From: Bacillota bacterium | GTDB taxonomy: Bacteria > Bacillota > Clostridia > Saccharofermentanales > Fastidiosipilaceae | DNA: 17,404 nt | Direction of reading: 5' to 3' | NCBI GenBank assembly: GCA_023420715.1 | Contig: JAEZVR010000124.1 | Span: 1-17,404, forward strand | Shown here: positions 6,465 through 13,991 of the stretch, piece after piece | Layout of the letters: each line of letters begins with the position of its first letter | Position numbering within the stretch: the first letter of the stretch is position 1 | Notes under the pieces: model-generated | What the model was told of the DNA's origin: nothing | Databases searched by the model: none | Seen by the model: the letters and a program-made list of their open reading frames with translations, nothing else | Position numbers and translations under genes: made by a program

Positions 6465-8011
6465 CGAGACAGTCCAATTTTTTGTGCAATTTGACTCAAG
6501 GGCAAATATTCATCCATCGCCTCGGCAAGACGATCATAAGCTGTTTCACGACTGATCCGATGATTTTCTGCCTGTGGCGATTGCGTTTGATCCATTTGTT
6601 CAAAAGATCCCTCAGATCGGACCATCTGATAAAAGTGATCGCGTGCCTCTATCCCTTCAAACAGACCATGCAAATACGTCCCCATCACCTGGCCATTTGA
6701 ATCGCACATCCCGTCCTGATAAATCTCACCTTGGTATTCCAAATCTGTCATCATCGGTTTTGCCAAATCATTCAGCGGAATACTTTCACCTTGATGCAAT
6801 TCAAAACCAGATACCTGCACGCCTTGCCAATAGCCACTGACTTGACGGCAGCGTTTTTCTGAACGATAGACGGTGCGAATCGGCAGGAGTCCTAAACCAG
6901 CCACACACAGACGATGGCCACTCTCAATACCCTCTGTATCATCGATCATCTCCCCTAACAGCTGATACCCGCCACAAATACCAAGGATATAGGTACCAAG
7001 CTTTGCCTGCTCCTGGATAACCACATCCCAGCCCATTTCTGATAGCCATTGGCGATCACGAATCACATTTTTACTACCCGGCAAAATGAGCCAATGGGTT
7101 TGCGTCAAGCACTTTGGATCTTCCACCCAGTGCAAATCGAAGCGGCCATCCATAAGTAGCGGCGAAAAATCGCTAAAATTTGAAACATGTGGCAAACGAA
7201 TGACAGCGACATGAATACGATCCTTGGCGCCTGCCTGAACACCATGCAAAGGTGTTTGATTTGCCGATGCCATTCGCGCCAAACTTAAGCTATCTTCTGG
7301 CTCAATCTGGATCGGCAAAGCAGGCACACATCCCAGCACCGGAAGACCCGTCAGCGCTTCGAGTTCTTTCTCGCCTGGTTCTAAGATGGTGCGATCTCCA
7401 CGAAATTGATTGATGATAAAGCCAAGAATGCATTGCCGCTCTTGAGGGGTTAACAAAGCAACCGTCCCATATAATGAGGCAAACACACCGCCGCGATGAA
7501 TATCGCCCACAAGCAAACAAGGTATTTGGTGTCTGGTGGCAAAACCAGCATTTACAAAATCCCCCGCTTTTAAATTGATTTCTGCTGGACTGCCTGCACC
7601 TTCAACAATCACCAAATCATAGGTGGATCGCAATTCATTAAAACAGGCATCAACTGTGGGCAATAAATTTTGTTTAACCGCATAATAATCTTTTGCATCT
7701 AGGGTTTGCCAAACTTTGCCCTGTACAATCACCTGGCTTTTATGATCCCCTGTTGGTTTTAATAAGATCGGATTCATGCAAGTTTGTGGTTCAATGCCAC
7801 AGGCCTCCGCCTGAACCGCCTGTGCCATACCCATTTCGCCACCATCTGCCGTAACCGCAGCATTCAATGCCATATTCTGCACCTTAAATGGCGCAACCCG
7901 ATAGCCGAGTTTGACAAAAGCACGGCATAATCCCGTCGCAATAAAACTTTTGCCGGCATCAGAAGTCGTTCCAAGCACCATAAGGGCTTTTCCAAGCGGC
8001 GGCTGATTCAT
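6461..8011 (-). CDS. cbiP: Cobyric acid synthase (CobQ/CbiP)
   Basis: Glutamine- and ATP-dependent amidotransferase that amidates side chains b, d, e and g of adenosylcobyrinic acid a,c-diamide to give adenosylcobyric acid. 516 residues, normal. The N-terminal synthetase domain has the P-loop-like GTTSDAGKS at 14-22, followed by the family motifs PFKVQNMALN and EGAGSPAEINL. The C-terminal glutaminase domain has the nucleophile Cys346 in GICGGYQLLGE and His448 in TYLHGLFE, so it looks active. The ATG at 8011 has GGAAGGA at good spacing and lies 4 bases after the cobD stop. It is the last gene of the cobalamin run. No terminator follows before rpsF. Confidence 0.96.
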   Translation of the reverse strand: MNQPPLGKALMVLGTTSDAGKSFIATGLCRAFVKLGYRVAPFKVQNMALNAAVTADGGEMGMAQAVQAEACGIEPQTCMNPILLKPTGDHKSQVIVQGKVWQTLDAKDYYAVKQNLLPTVDACFNELRSTYDLVIVEGAGSPAEINLKAGDFVNAGFATRHQIPCLLVGDIHRGGVFASLYGTVALLTPQERQCILGFIINQFRGDRTILEPGEKELEALTGLPVLGCVPALPIQIEPEDSLSLARMASANQTPLHGVQAGAKDRIHVAVIRLPHVSNFSDFSPLLMDGRFDLHWVEDPKCLTQTHWLILPGSKNVIRDRQWLSEMGWDVVIQEQAKLGTYILGICGGYQLLGEMIDDTEGIESGHRLCVAGLGLLPIRTVYRSEKRCRQVSGYWQGVQVSGFELHQGESIPLNDLAKPMMTDLEYQGEIYQDGMCDSNGQVMGTYLHGLFEGIEARDHFYQMVRSEGSFEQMDQTQSPQAENHRISRETAYDRLAEAMDEYLPLSQIAQKIGLSR

Positions 8012-8015
8012 CGAT

Positions 8016-9176
8016 CTATCCTTCCTTTTCTGATTCCAATAAGCAATTTGCCAAAGCCTCTAGTAAAATATTGTATTCCATTCGCTGTGCCAAACACACC
8101 CGAAAAAAGGTATGGTCAAGCCCGACAAAATTACCGCAATGCCGCACAAGCAAAGGGGGTTGATGCGCCAATAAAGCCGTATAGAGATCCACAGATTTTT
8201 GAATCTTAAAGAGCATAAAAGGTGCACAACTCGGAAAAGGCACCAAAGGCAGTTGCTGCATTGCCCGATATAAATAATCGAGATCTGCAAAATTAACACC
8301 ACATTGAGCCAAAGCAATCGGGCGTTCAGTCAGAGCTTTTTGATAGACCTTCTGGACATAACTTGGCAAGCGCCAGAACGGCAATTTGGATCTGAGACGC
8401 TGAATCAATGCCTTTTGATTACTGAGCAAAAATCCACACCGAAAATCTGGCAAAGCCATCCACTTGGTTAAAGATGCCAATAAGACAACAGGCGCATCTG
8501 TCGATAAGAGGTCGTACAAATTGGGCCGGTTAAACTCAGCCGCAGCAAGATCGTCCCTGCAGTCAGCGGGAAATGATCTCTCAGGCGGGCAAAAAAAGTA
8601 AAAGGATAGGTCAATCACCAAAGTGATTTGATGTTTTTGACAATGTGCAACCAAGCCATCCAAAACCCAGGACGGCGCCATTTGACCAGTTGGATTATTG
8701 GGATAACCTAAAAAGATCGCCCGCACATCAACAGGCAATGCTGCCAGCTGCTCTGGGGTCCAAGCAAATTGATCCTCTGATTTTAAGATGAGAGATACCA
8801 CGGAATGACCATGTGCTTGGGCATAAAATCGATATAAGGAAAAGGTGGGTTCGACAACCAATATTTTTTGTGGTCCGTCCTCTAGCCAGTCAATCATTAA
8901 AAAATTGATGAGTTCTGTCGCGCCAGATCCCATCACCACTTGTGTGGCATCAACAGCCAGTTGTTGTGCAATCTGTGCTTCGATATCACCATAATCTGTT
9001 TTCGGATACTGATTGCGGTGACTTAATGCGGTTTCTAGAATTGCCGCAACCCCAGGAGGTTCTCCCGCCGGATGAAGGTTCACAGAAAAATCAATCAATT
9101 GATCGACAACCACCCCAGGGACATCTTGTAAAATCGCCTGCCGTCCACCATGTGACGGATATGAAAAACCTGACAT
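8016..9176 (-). CDS. cobD: Threonine-phosphate decarboxylase CobD (PLP-dependent)
   Basis: Class I/II aminotransferase-fold enzyme expected to decarboxylate L-threonine O-3-phosphate to (R)-1-amino-2-propanol phosphate, the arm that CbiB attaches to adenosylcobyric acid. The 386 residues show an N-terminal SHGGR (HGG is typical of CobD), the substrate loop DFSVNLHP, GSGATELI, GYPNNPTG at 157-164, and the PLP lysine K238 in SLTKWMALPDFR. Most of the family has DEAF at the cofactor aspartate; here it is DLSF, keeping the Asp (189). Histidinol-phosphate aminotransferase is a close relative, but the HGG start and position beside cbiB favour CobD. The gap to cbiB is 16 bases, and an AGAGG site lies close to the ATG. 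Confidence 0.9.
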   Translation of the reverse strand: MSGFSYPSHGGRQAILQDVPGVVVDQLIDFSVNLHPAGEPPGVAAILETALSHRNQYPKTDYGDIEAQIAQQLAVDATQVVMGSGATELINFLMIDWLEDGPQKILVVEPTFSLYRFYAQAHGHSVVSLILKSEDQFAWTPEQLAALPVDVRAIFLGYPNNPTGQMAPSWVLDGLVAHCQKHQITLVIDLSFYFFCPPERSFPADCRDDLAAAEFNRPNLYDLLSTDAPVVLLASLTKWMALPDFRCGFLLSNQKALIQRLRSKLPFWRLPSYVQKVYQKALTERPIALAQCGVNFADLDYLYRAMQQLPLVPFPSCAPFMLFKIQKSVDLYTALLAHQPPLLVRHCGNFVGLDHTFFRVCLAQRMEYNILLEALANCLLESEKEG

Positions 9177-9192
9177 ATGCCTCTTTTTCCTT

Positions 9193-10167
9193 TTAATACC
9201 ACAAGAATAGGCGAGCCAGTGTCAACACCCCAAGCGCACATACACTCGACAAACCTACCCATTTTATACCAAGCCAAAGCTGCTCAAAGGTGGGTTTTCG
9301 ATTAAACTGACCGATCAGCGGCTTATGAATCCATTCACCGTTATAACAATGCGCCCCACCAAACTGCAAACCCAAAGCCCCAGCGGCCACCGATTCTGTT
9401 TGTCCTGCATTCGGACTTAAATGAGCCTTTCGATCTTTTAGATAGGTTCGCCACGCCTGCTTGCTGGAGAGAGATCTAAAACAATAGCTGGTCAGCAATA
9501 GGATGAACGCAGACAAACGCGCGGGGATGTAATTCAACAGATCATCCAAACGGGCAGCCACTTTGCCATAGTATTGATAAGCTTCTGTGCGATAACCGAT
9601 CATCGAATCCAAGGTGTTAATCAATTTATAAAACCAAAGCCCTGGCAACCCTGCGAACGCCAGCCAGAACAAAGGCGCAACCACGCCATCTGAAAAATTT
9701 TCGCTCAAACTTTCCAAATTGGCGATGATTAACGATGGCTCATCTAGGTCTTTTGTTTGTCGCCCTACAATACGTTGTGTTTGGCGGCGTAAAGCGGGCA
9801 AATCTTGCTTTCGCCCAATGTGAAAGGCCCGCCTAACTTCCGTTAAAAGGGATCTGGTGGCTAAGCCTTGTGCCGCAAACCAAAGCGTGAAGACAGCCCC
9901 TAAAAATGGCGATAGCCAAGATAACAAAAACGCTAAGATACAGGTACTGGCGAAGATCAAAAGACTTAATCCGATGACAAGCCACAGTCCTGCAAGCTGT
10001 TGTTTGTGGGCAGAATCTAGAAAACCAGGTTGTCGACGCTGTCTTTTTTCGATGCGGGTGATTAAACGACCTAGCCAAACAACTGGATGAAACAACCATT
10101 CTGGATCTCCGATCAACCAATCGAGCAGGTAAGCCCAAACTGGCAATAACAACCAAAACCACCGCAT
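9193..10167 (-). CDS. cbiB: Adenosylcobinamide-phosphate synthase CbiB
   Basis: Integral membrane enzyme that joins adenosylcobyric acid to aminopropanol (phosphate) to form adenosylcobinamide (phosphate). The 324 residues match the family. The N-terminus LLDWLIGDPEWLFHPVVWLG is the characteristic CbiB signature. The central NLESLSENFSDGVVAPLFW and MIGYRTEAYQYYGKVAARLD stretches are likewise diagnostic. The C-terminal part has SPNAGQTESVAAGALGLQ. Several hydrophobic segments suggest four to five membrane spans. The start lies 2 bases after the stop of the upstream fusion gene, with an AGGT as ribosome binding site, so translation is probably coupled. Some annotations call this family CobD, a name used here for the decarboxylase next door. 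Confidence 0.95.
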   Translation of the reverse strand: MRWFWLLLPVWAYLLDWLIGDPEWLFHPVVWLGRLITRIEKRQRRQPGFLDSAHKQQLAGLWLVIGLSLLIFASTCILAFLLSWLSPFLGAVFTLWFAAQGLATRSLLTEVRRAFHIGRKQDLPALRRQTQRIVGRQTKDLDEPSLIIANLESLSENFSDGVVAPLFWLAFAGLPGLWFYKLINTLDSMIGYRTEAYQYYGKVAARLDDLLNYIPARLSAFILLLTSYCFRSLSSKQAWRTYLKDRKAHLSPNAGQTESVAAGALGLQFGGAHCYNGEWIHKPLIGQFNRKPTFEQLWLGIKWVGLSSVCALGVLTLARLFLWY

Positions 10168-10169
10168 GG

Positions 10170-11432
10170 TTATACCTGACGAAAAACCGTTTTGCCAATC
10201 ACAATCGGCGGCAGATTTAGGAGCTGACCCTTTCGGTCGAAAGGGATTTTAATCAATGTGCCATTCGCCACCTGCCAGCGATAATAATCCGTAAATCCCA
10301 AAAGACTCATAATCTCCATCATAATACCCCCATGGCAAATGAGTCCCACGCGATAAGGTCTTTTAGCTGTTTGATCTTGATGCAACACGTCAAGCGACTG
10401 AACAGCCTGAGCCATCACGTCTTCAAGCGCCGGGCAAAGTCTCCGATGCACATCGGCTTGAGACTCGCCATGCTCAATCGCACCTTGTCCCCAACCTGTG
10501 AGCCAGTTCATATAGACCGGATCTGACTTTAAGTGCTCAAAGGTCTTGCCTTCAAACACCCCGAAATGCCGTTCGATTAAGCGATCATCTCGTCGAATCG
10601 GCTGATTCGGATAAATGAGGTTTGCCGTTTGGATACATCTCTTTAATGGTGACGCCACGCAATCATCCAATGGCGGATATTGATCTAGTTGGCAAAGCTG
10701 AATCAACTGTGTTCGCCCCTCATCAGAAAGGGGCAAATCCGTTTGTCCCAAATAACGACGTTCCGTATTCCACTGTGTTTCGCCATGACGAATCAAAAGC
10801 CATTCTATAGCGACCGATTGAGCGCAATCTGACGGTTGGAAATATTGTGGGATTCCAGCAAATAGACGAATGATTTGATGGGCGTATTTGGACAACGCCC
10901 CTAAAAATCTCCCATAGATTTCTCTAAAAGCACGCTGCGAAGCAAGGACTGGTATTAAACCCGAATTAACTTCATCCAAAATCAGATAAATCTCTCGATG
11001 CCCCTGCAGCTGGAGCCAATCCAAAAAAGCAGTACACCATTGCTGAAGTTGAGACTGGTCTGAACCGCCTTGCTCATCCATTCGATGTTGGTATAAAAAA
11101 GGCATGGTTTGTTCAATCACGATGGGTCTTTCTGCTGCTGTCCGTCGTTGTGTGAAACGCGATCTTTTAAGAAAGGTCAGCCAAGGCTGATCGCCATCCA
11201 GAGCAGAAATCTGACGAGAAAACCAATGTTGTTGCGGCACCGTCATCCTCGCCTTTGCAATTTCGTGATCCAACCAAGATAAATCCGATTCCCACGAAGA
11301 CTTTATATCCGATGTCCGTTGATGCTCTGCATATTTTAACCAGTCGATGAAAATGGCCTGCTGGGCGTGAGGCAAGTCATGTACCCAACGTCTTTTACCC
11401 TGGAATTGTCCGCCTAAAATGAGCGAAAGCAT
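10170..11432 (-). CDS. cobC: Fusion of a CobU-like domain with alpha-ribazole phosphatase (CobC-like)
   Basis: 420 residues in two parts. Residues 1 to about 205 resemble CobU: a P-loop-like GGQFQGKR at 7-14, with Arg where Walker A has Ser/Thr, then IVIEQT where CobU has its VLLE/LVDC strand. DEVNSGLIPV at 153-162 and RAFREIYGRFLGAL follow, matching the CobU EVGxGIVP and RxFRDxxGxxNQ motifs. Residues about 208-420 are a histidine phosphatase domain with LLIRHGETQWN (His216), SPLKRCIQTA and the second catalytic His367 in CHGG. The phosphatase part is expected to dephosphorylate alpha-ribazole phosphate (or adenosylcobalamin phosphate) made in the CobT/CobS steps. The kinase or guanylyltransferase activity of the first part is doubtful. 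It lies 37 bases after cobS with AGAGG upstream. The gene symbol reflects the phosphatase half only. Confidence 0.85.
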   Translation of the reverse strand: MLSLILGGQFQGKRRWVHDLPHAQQAIFIDWLKYAEHQRTSDIKSSWESDLSWLDHEIAKARMTVPQQHWFSRQISALDGDQPWLTFLKRSRFTQRRTAAERPIVIEQTMPFLYQHRMDEQGGSDQSQLQQWCTAFLDWLQLQGHREIYLILDEVNSGLIPVLASQRAFREIYGRFLGALSKYAHQIIRLFAGIPQYFQPSDCAQSVAIEWLLIRHGETQWNTERRYLGQTDLPLSDEGRTQLIQLCQLDQYPPLDDCVASPLKRCIQTANLIYPNQPIRRDDRLIERHFGVFEGKTFEHLKSDPVYMNWLTGWGQGAIEHGESQADVHRRLCPALEDVMAQAVQSLDVLHQDQTAKRPYRVGLICHGGIMMEIMSLLGFTDYYRWQVANGTLIKIPFDRKGQLLNLPPIVIGKTVFRQV

Positions 11433-11469
11433 AATACCTCTTTTCTAATCATGGCAAATCAGCAAAAGC

Positions 11470-12279
11470 TTAGACCAAGCAGATCGCCAACCACATCAAT
11501 CCTAGCCACTCCAACCCACATAAATAATATCCCGACAAATCCCCAGTTGTACCACCATACCGCTTGAGACATAACCACAGGTAATGCCCCGTCCACAGGC
11601 CCAACCATACCGCCAAAGCCAAACAAGTTGGAGATGCCAGAAACAAGCCGAATAACGCCAATCCATTGCCAATCCATAAAAGATGCCTGAACGGATATTT
11701 TTCGCGGGGCGTCACTTGCACCAACATCCCATCCGACCGAGCTTTTTTAAGCATGAGGGCAAACCAGGCCGTCAACCCGCGTGACAAGACAAATAAAGCA
11801 GGTAAAGCCATCAGAATCGATATCGAACGGCAGGCATACAGACGAACCCAAAAACCATAGGCTGTGACCAAATATAAAACCAGACCAATAACTGCAAAAC
11901 TCCCCACATGAGGATCTTTCATAATCTCCAATTGTCGCTTTGGCGATTGGTGAGAACCCAAAGCATCCATCACATCTCCAAAGCCATCCAGATGAATCCC
12001 CCCCGTCCACCAAACTGAGCAAACAAGGAGGATTCCACCGCCAATCCACGGCGAGAGGTGGAACGATTGTCCAATCCGTATCAGGGCAGATAAGACAACG
12101 CCAAGACCGAGGCCAACCGTCCAAAACCACAACAAAACATGGCGACTGGCGCGCTTGGACCAAATCAACTTTGGCATGGGGATCACACTATAAAAAGACC
12201 ATGCCATGAGACAGGCCTTGCCTGCCGTTTTTAAACGGCTATCACGCCTATCGGCGTCGGTATGCCAGTCAAAAGACAT
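11470..12279 (-). CDS. cobS: Adenosylcobinamide-GDP ribazoletransferase (cobalamin synthase)
   Basis: Integral membrane enzyme that condenses adenosylcobinamide-GDP with alpha-ribazole (phosphate), the last joining step of B12 synthesis. The signature GGIHLDGFGDVMDALGS starts at about residue 93 and is followed by KDPHVGSFAV, both highly conserved in CobS. Several hydrophobic stretches give roughly five to seven membrane spans. I chose the ATG at 12279 (269 residues) over in-frame ATGs at 12303 and 12324, because GGAGGG lies eight bases upstream and the family usually runs to about 250 residues. This start overlaps the end of cobU by 11 bases. The C-terminus keeps the GGTTGDLSGYYL-type motif common to the family. 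Confidence 0.94.
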   Translation of the reverse strand: MSFDWHTDADRRDSRLKTAGKACLMAWSFYSVIPMPKLIWSKRASRHVLLWFWTVGLGLGVVLSALIRIGQSFHLSPWIGGGILLVCSVWWTGGIHLDGFGDVMDALGSHQSPKRQLEIMKDPHVGSFAVIGLVLYLVTAYGFWVRLYACRSISILMALPALFVLSRGLTAWFALMLKKARSDGMLVQVTPREKYPFRHLLWIGNGLALFGLFLASPTCLALAVWLGLWTGHYLWLCLKRYGGTTGDLSGYYLCGLEWLGLMWLAICLV

Positions 12280-12874
12280 GTCGCCAACCCTCCAATTGAT
12301 CATACACAACCTGATAGATCTCAAAATAAGCAGCCAAGGACCGATGGATCATACCCAACCCCATTTGGTACCAAGTCAACAGAGGTCGCTCCTCAACTGG
12401 CGTTTTGGAGACTGGTAAATCCTCAAAGATTTGATTAGAGACCAACCAAAGCGCAGAAAAAGAACGATGTAATGCCAGTAAACGCTGTACGACTGCATCA
12501 GCCCAATTCAAAAAATCTGACGCTGTACAGTCCGCCACCGGATGAGCAAAACACACATTGGCATACAAGTTACCTAGACAGTCTAATATGCCAATTCGAG
12601 GCTGATCGGGAAATCGATCAATCGTCTGTAAAAAACAATCCAATTGGTCTAATTGGGGTACTTCTATCGTCTGAAGCTTGAGACCAGCACGCTGTTTGCG
12701 ATGCCGATGAATCTTTGCTTGGACTTCGGGATCATCCGTCGCCTGCATCGTTGCCAGATAATAAGCATCGAGGGATGATGCGCCTAAATGATGTTGAGCA
12801 GCGTAATCTTGAAGCGCAAGCTCTGCCAATTTGGATTTACCACTCCCACTTGAACCAATGTATAACGCCTTCAT
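12269..12874 (-). CDS. cobU: Adenosylcobinamide kinase/guanylyltransferase CobU (diverged C-terminus)
   Basis: Expected to phosphorylate adenosylcobinamide and transfer GMP from GTP, giving adenosylcobinamide-GDP for CobS. The 201 residues are slightly longer than the usual ~180. Walker A GSSGSGKS is at about 7-14, YYLATMQATDDPEVQAKI follows, and HRHRKQR corresponds to the region of the guanylylated His. ILDCLGNLYANV matches the LVDCLTLWLTNLL strand. The C-terminal third is diverged: NEVGxGIVP has become NQIFEDLPV, and the RxFRDxxGxxNQ helix is hard to see. It sits one base after the cobT stop with no clear ribosome binding site, so expression probably depends on reinitiation from cobT. The family call is good, but full bifunctionality is less certain. 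Confidence 0.85.
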   Translation of the reverse strand: MKALYIGSSGSGKSKLAELALQDYAAQHHLGASSLDAYYLATMQATDDPEVQAKIHRHRKQRAGLKLQTIEVPQLDQLDCFLQTIDRFPDQPRIGILDCLGNLYANVCFAHPVADCTASDFLNWADAVVQRLLALHRSFSALWLVSNQIFEDLPVSKTPVEERPLLTWYQMGLGMIHRSLAAYFEIYQVVYDQLEGWRHVF

Positions 12875-12875
12875 T

Positions 12876-13991
12876 TTATTTTAAAGGCCGGTATGCCGGC
12901 ACCCCTCCTTGATCAAAGGTGGCAATTTCATTAAAGACAGCCACACCCATTTGGAGAACGGGCAAGGCAAACAAGGCGCCCACCCCTTCTCCATTGGCTA
13001 AGGACAATTGCAAGATACCCTGTAGTGCGAGTTGTTTTAACGCCAGCGCTCCCCCTGGTTCTTTGGGGGTGTGACTGGCGATGAGGTATGGACTGGCCAA
13101 CGGATTTAAGCGGGTGGCAACAAGAGCGGCTGTCAAGGCGATCATGCCATCGAGTAACACAGGTAGACGATATCTGGCACAGCCCAAATAAAAACCAGAC
13201 AAGGCGGCCAAATCCAAACCACCCACTTGAGACAAAACATGAATGGGATCGGCGGGATCCGGTCTACGCTCGACTAAACCTTGACGAATGACTTGAATTT
13301 TATGTTGTAATCCATCACTGCTCAAACCAGCACCTCTGCCAGTGACGGCCGCTGGATCTTCATTTAACAGGCAACTCAGAACGGCCGCGCTTGTCGTCGT
13401 GTTGCCGATACCCATTTCTCCGCCAAGCATCAATTGATAGCCCGCAGATTTTGCCCAACGTGCAACCGTCGCCCCAATACCCATGGCATGTAGCACATCC
13501 GTTTCTGAAAGTGCAGGTTCGGCTAAAAAATTAGCTGTACCATTTGGGCAAACCTTGGCTTGTACAACACCTGCAATCGGTAATTCACCACAAATTCCCA
13601 CATCAATGGGTAAGATTTCGGTGTGTGTCTGACGGGCCAAGATAGAGGCTGCTGTAATGCCTTTGACCAGATTTTCTGCCACTGTACGAGTAACGGCTTG
13701 ACTCGTTTGCGTCACGCCAGACGAAACAATCCCATTGTCTGCACAAAAAATAGCCAAGGCACTTCGTGTCAGTTGAAGCACAGGTTCATCACTTAAAGCG
13801 TATAAATGGCTAATCAAGTCTTCCAATGCACCAAATGAGCCAAGCGGCTTGCAACAATTTAACCAATGCTGTTTTGCCTCTGCCAAACGCTGAGGCTGAA
13901 TCGTTGGGGTTTCATTCATCAAATCAACCAAAGACAAACGAGATGTCCATGGTGTCTCTTGATCCAAAACAGATTGCAAGTGCTTAATCAT
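12876..13991 (-). CDS. cobT: Nicotinate-nucleotide:dimethylbenzimidazole phosphoribosyltransferase
   Basis: Activates the lower-ligand base: it transfers ribose phosphate from nicotinate mononucleotide to dimethylbenzimidazole (or another base) in alpha linkage to give alpha-ribazole phosphate. 371 residues from the ATG at 13991, close to the usual ~350. Motifs seen: FCADNGIVSSGVTQ, LGGEMGIGNTTTSAA at about 190-203, GRGAGLS, and the catalytic Glu335 in NGEGVGALFALP. An in-frame ORF extends 25 codons further upstream, but that part lies inside cbiA and has no family similarity. The chosen ATG overlaps the cbiA stop as ATGA, a classic coupled start. No dimethylbenzimidazole synthesis gene is in view, so the base used is unknown. 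Confidence 0.95.
   Translation of the reverse strand: MIKHLQSVLDQETPWTSRLSLVDLMNETPTIQPQRLAEAKQHWLNCCKPLGSFGALEDLISHLYALSDEPVLQLTRSALAIFCADNGIVSSGVTQTSQAVTRTVAENLVKGITAASILARQTHTEILPIDVGICGELPIAGVVQAKVCPNGTANFLAEPALSETDVLHAMGIGATVARWAKSAGYQLMLGGEMGIGNTTTSAAVLSCLLNEDPAAVTGRGAGLSSDGLQHKIQVIRQGLVERRPDPADPIHVLSQVGGLDLAALSGFYLGCARYRLPVLLDGMIALTAALVATRLNPLASPYLIASHTPKEPGGALALKQLALQGILQLSLANGEGVGALFALPVLQMGVAVFNEIATFDQGGVPAYRPLK

Noticed and set aside
11433..11469. 37-base gap between cobS and the CobU/CobC fusion as a promoter site
   Set aside because: Only a modest AGAGG ribosome binding site is visible; no paired -35 and -10 boxes at suitable spacing.
12280..12324. Longer cobS starting at 12324 or 12303
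   Set aside because: No good ribosome binding site; GGAGGG correctly placed before 12279 supports the shorter form.
12887..12900. GC-rich inverted repeat (GCCGG/CCGGC, 4-base loop) at the 3' end of cobT, a possible terminator
   Set aside because: The stem is only 5 bp, it lies inside the cobT coding region, and no proper T-run follows. cobU starts within about 15 bases, so it is more likely coding sequence that happens to pair.
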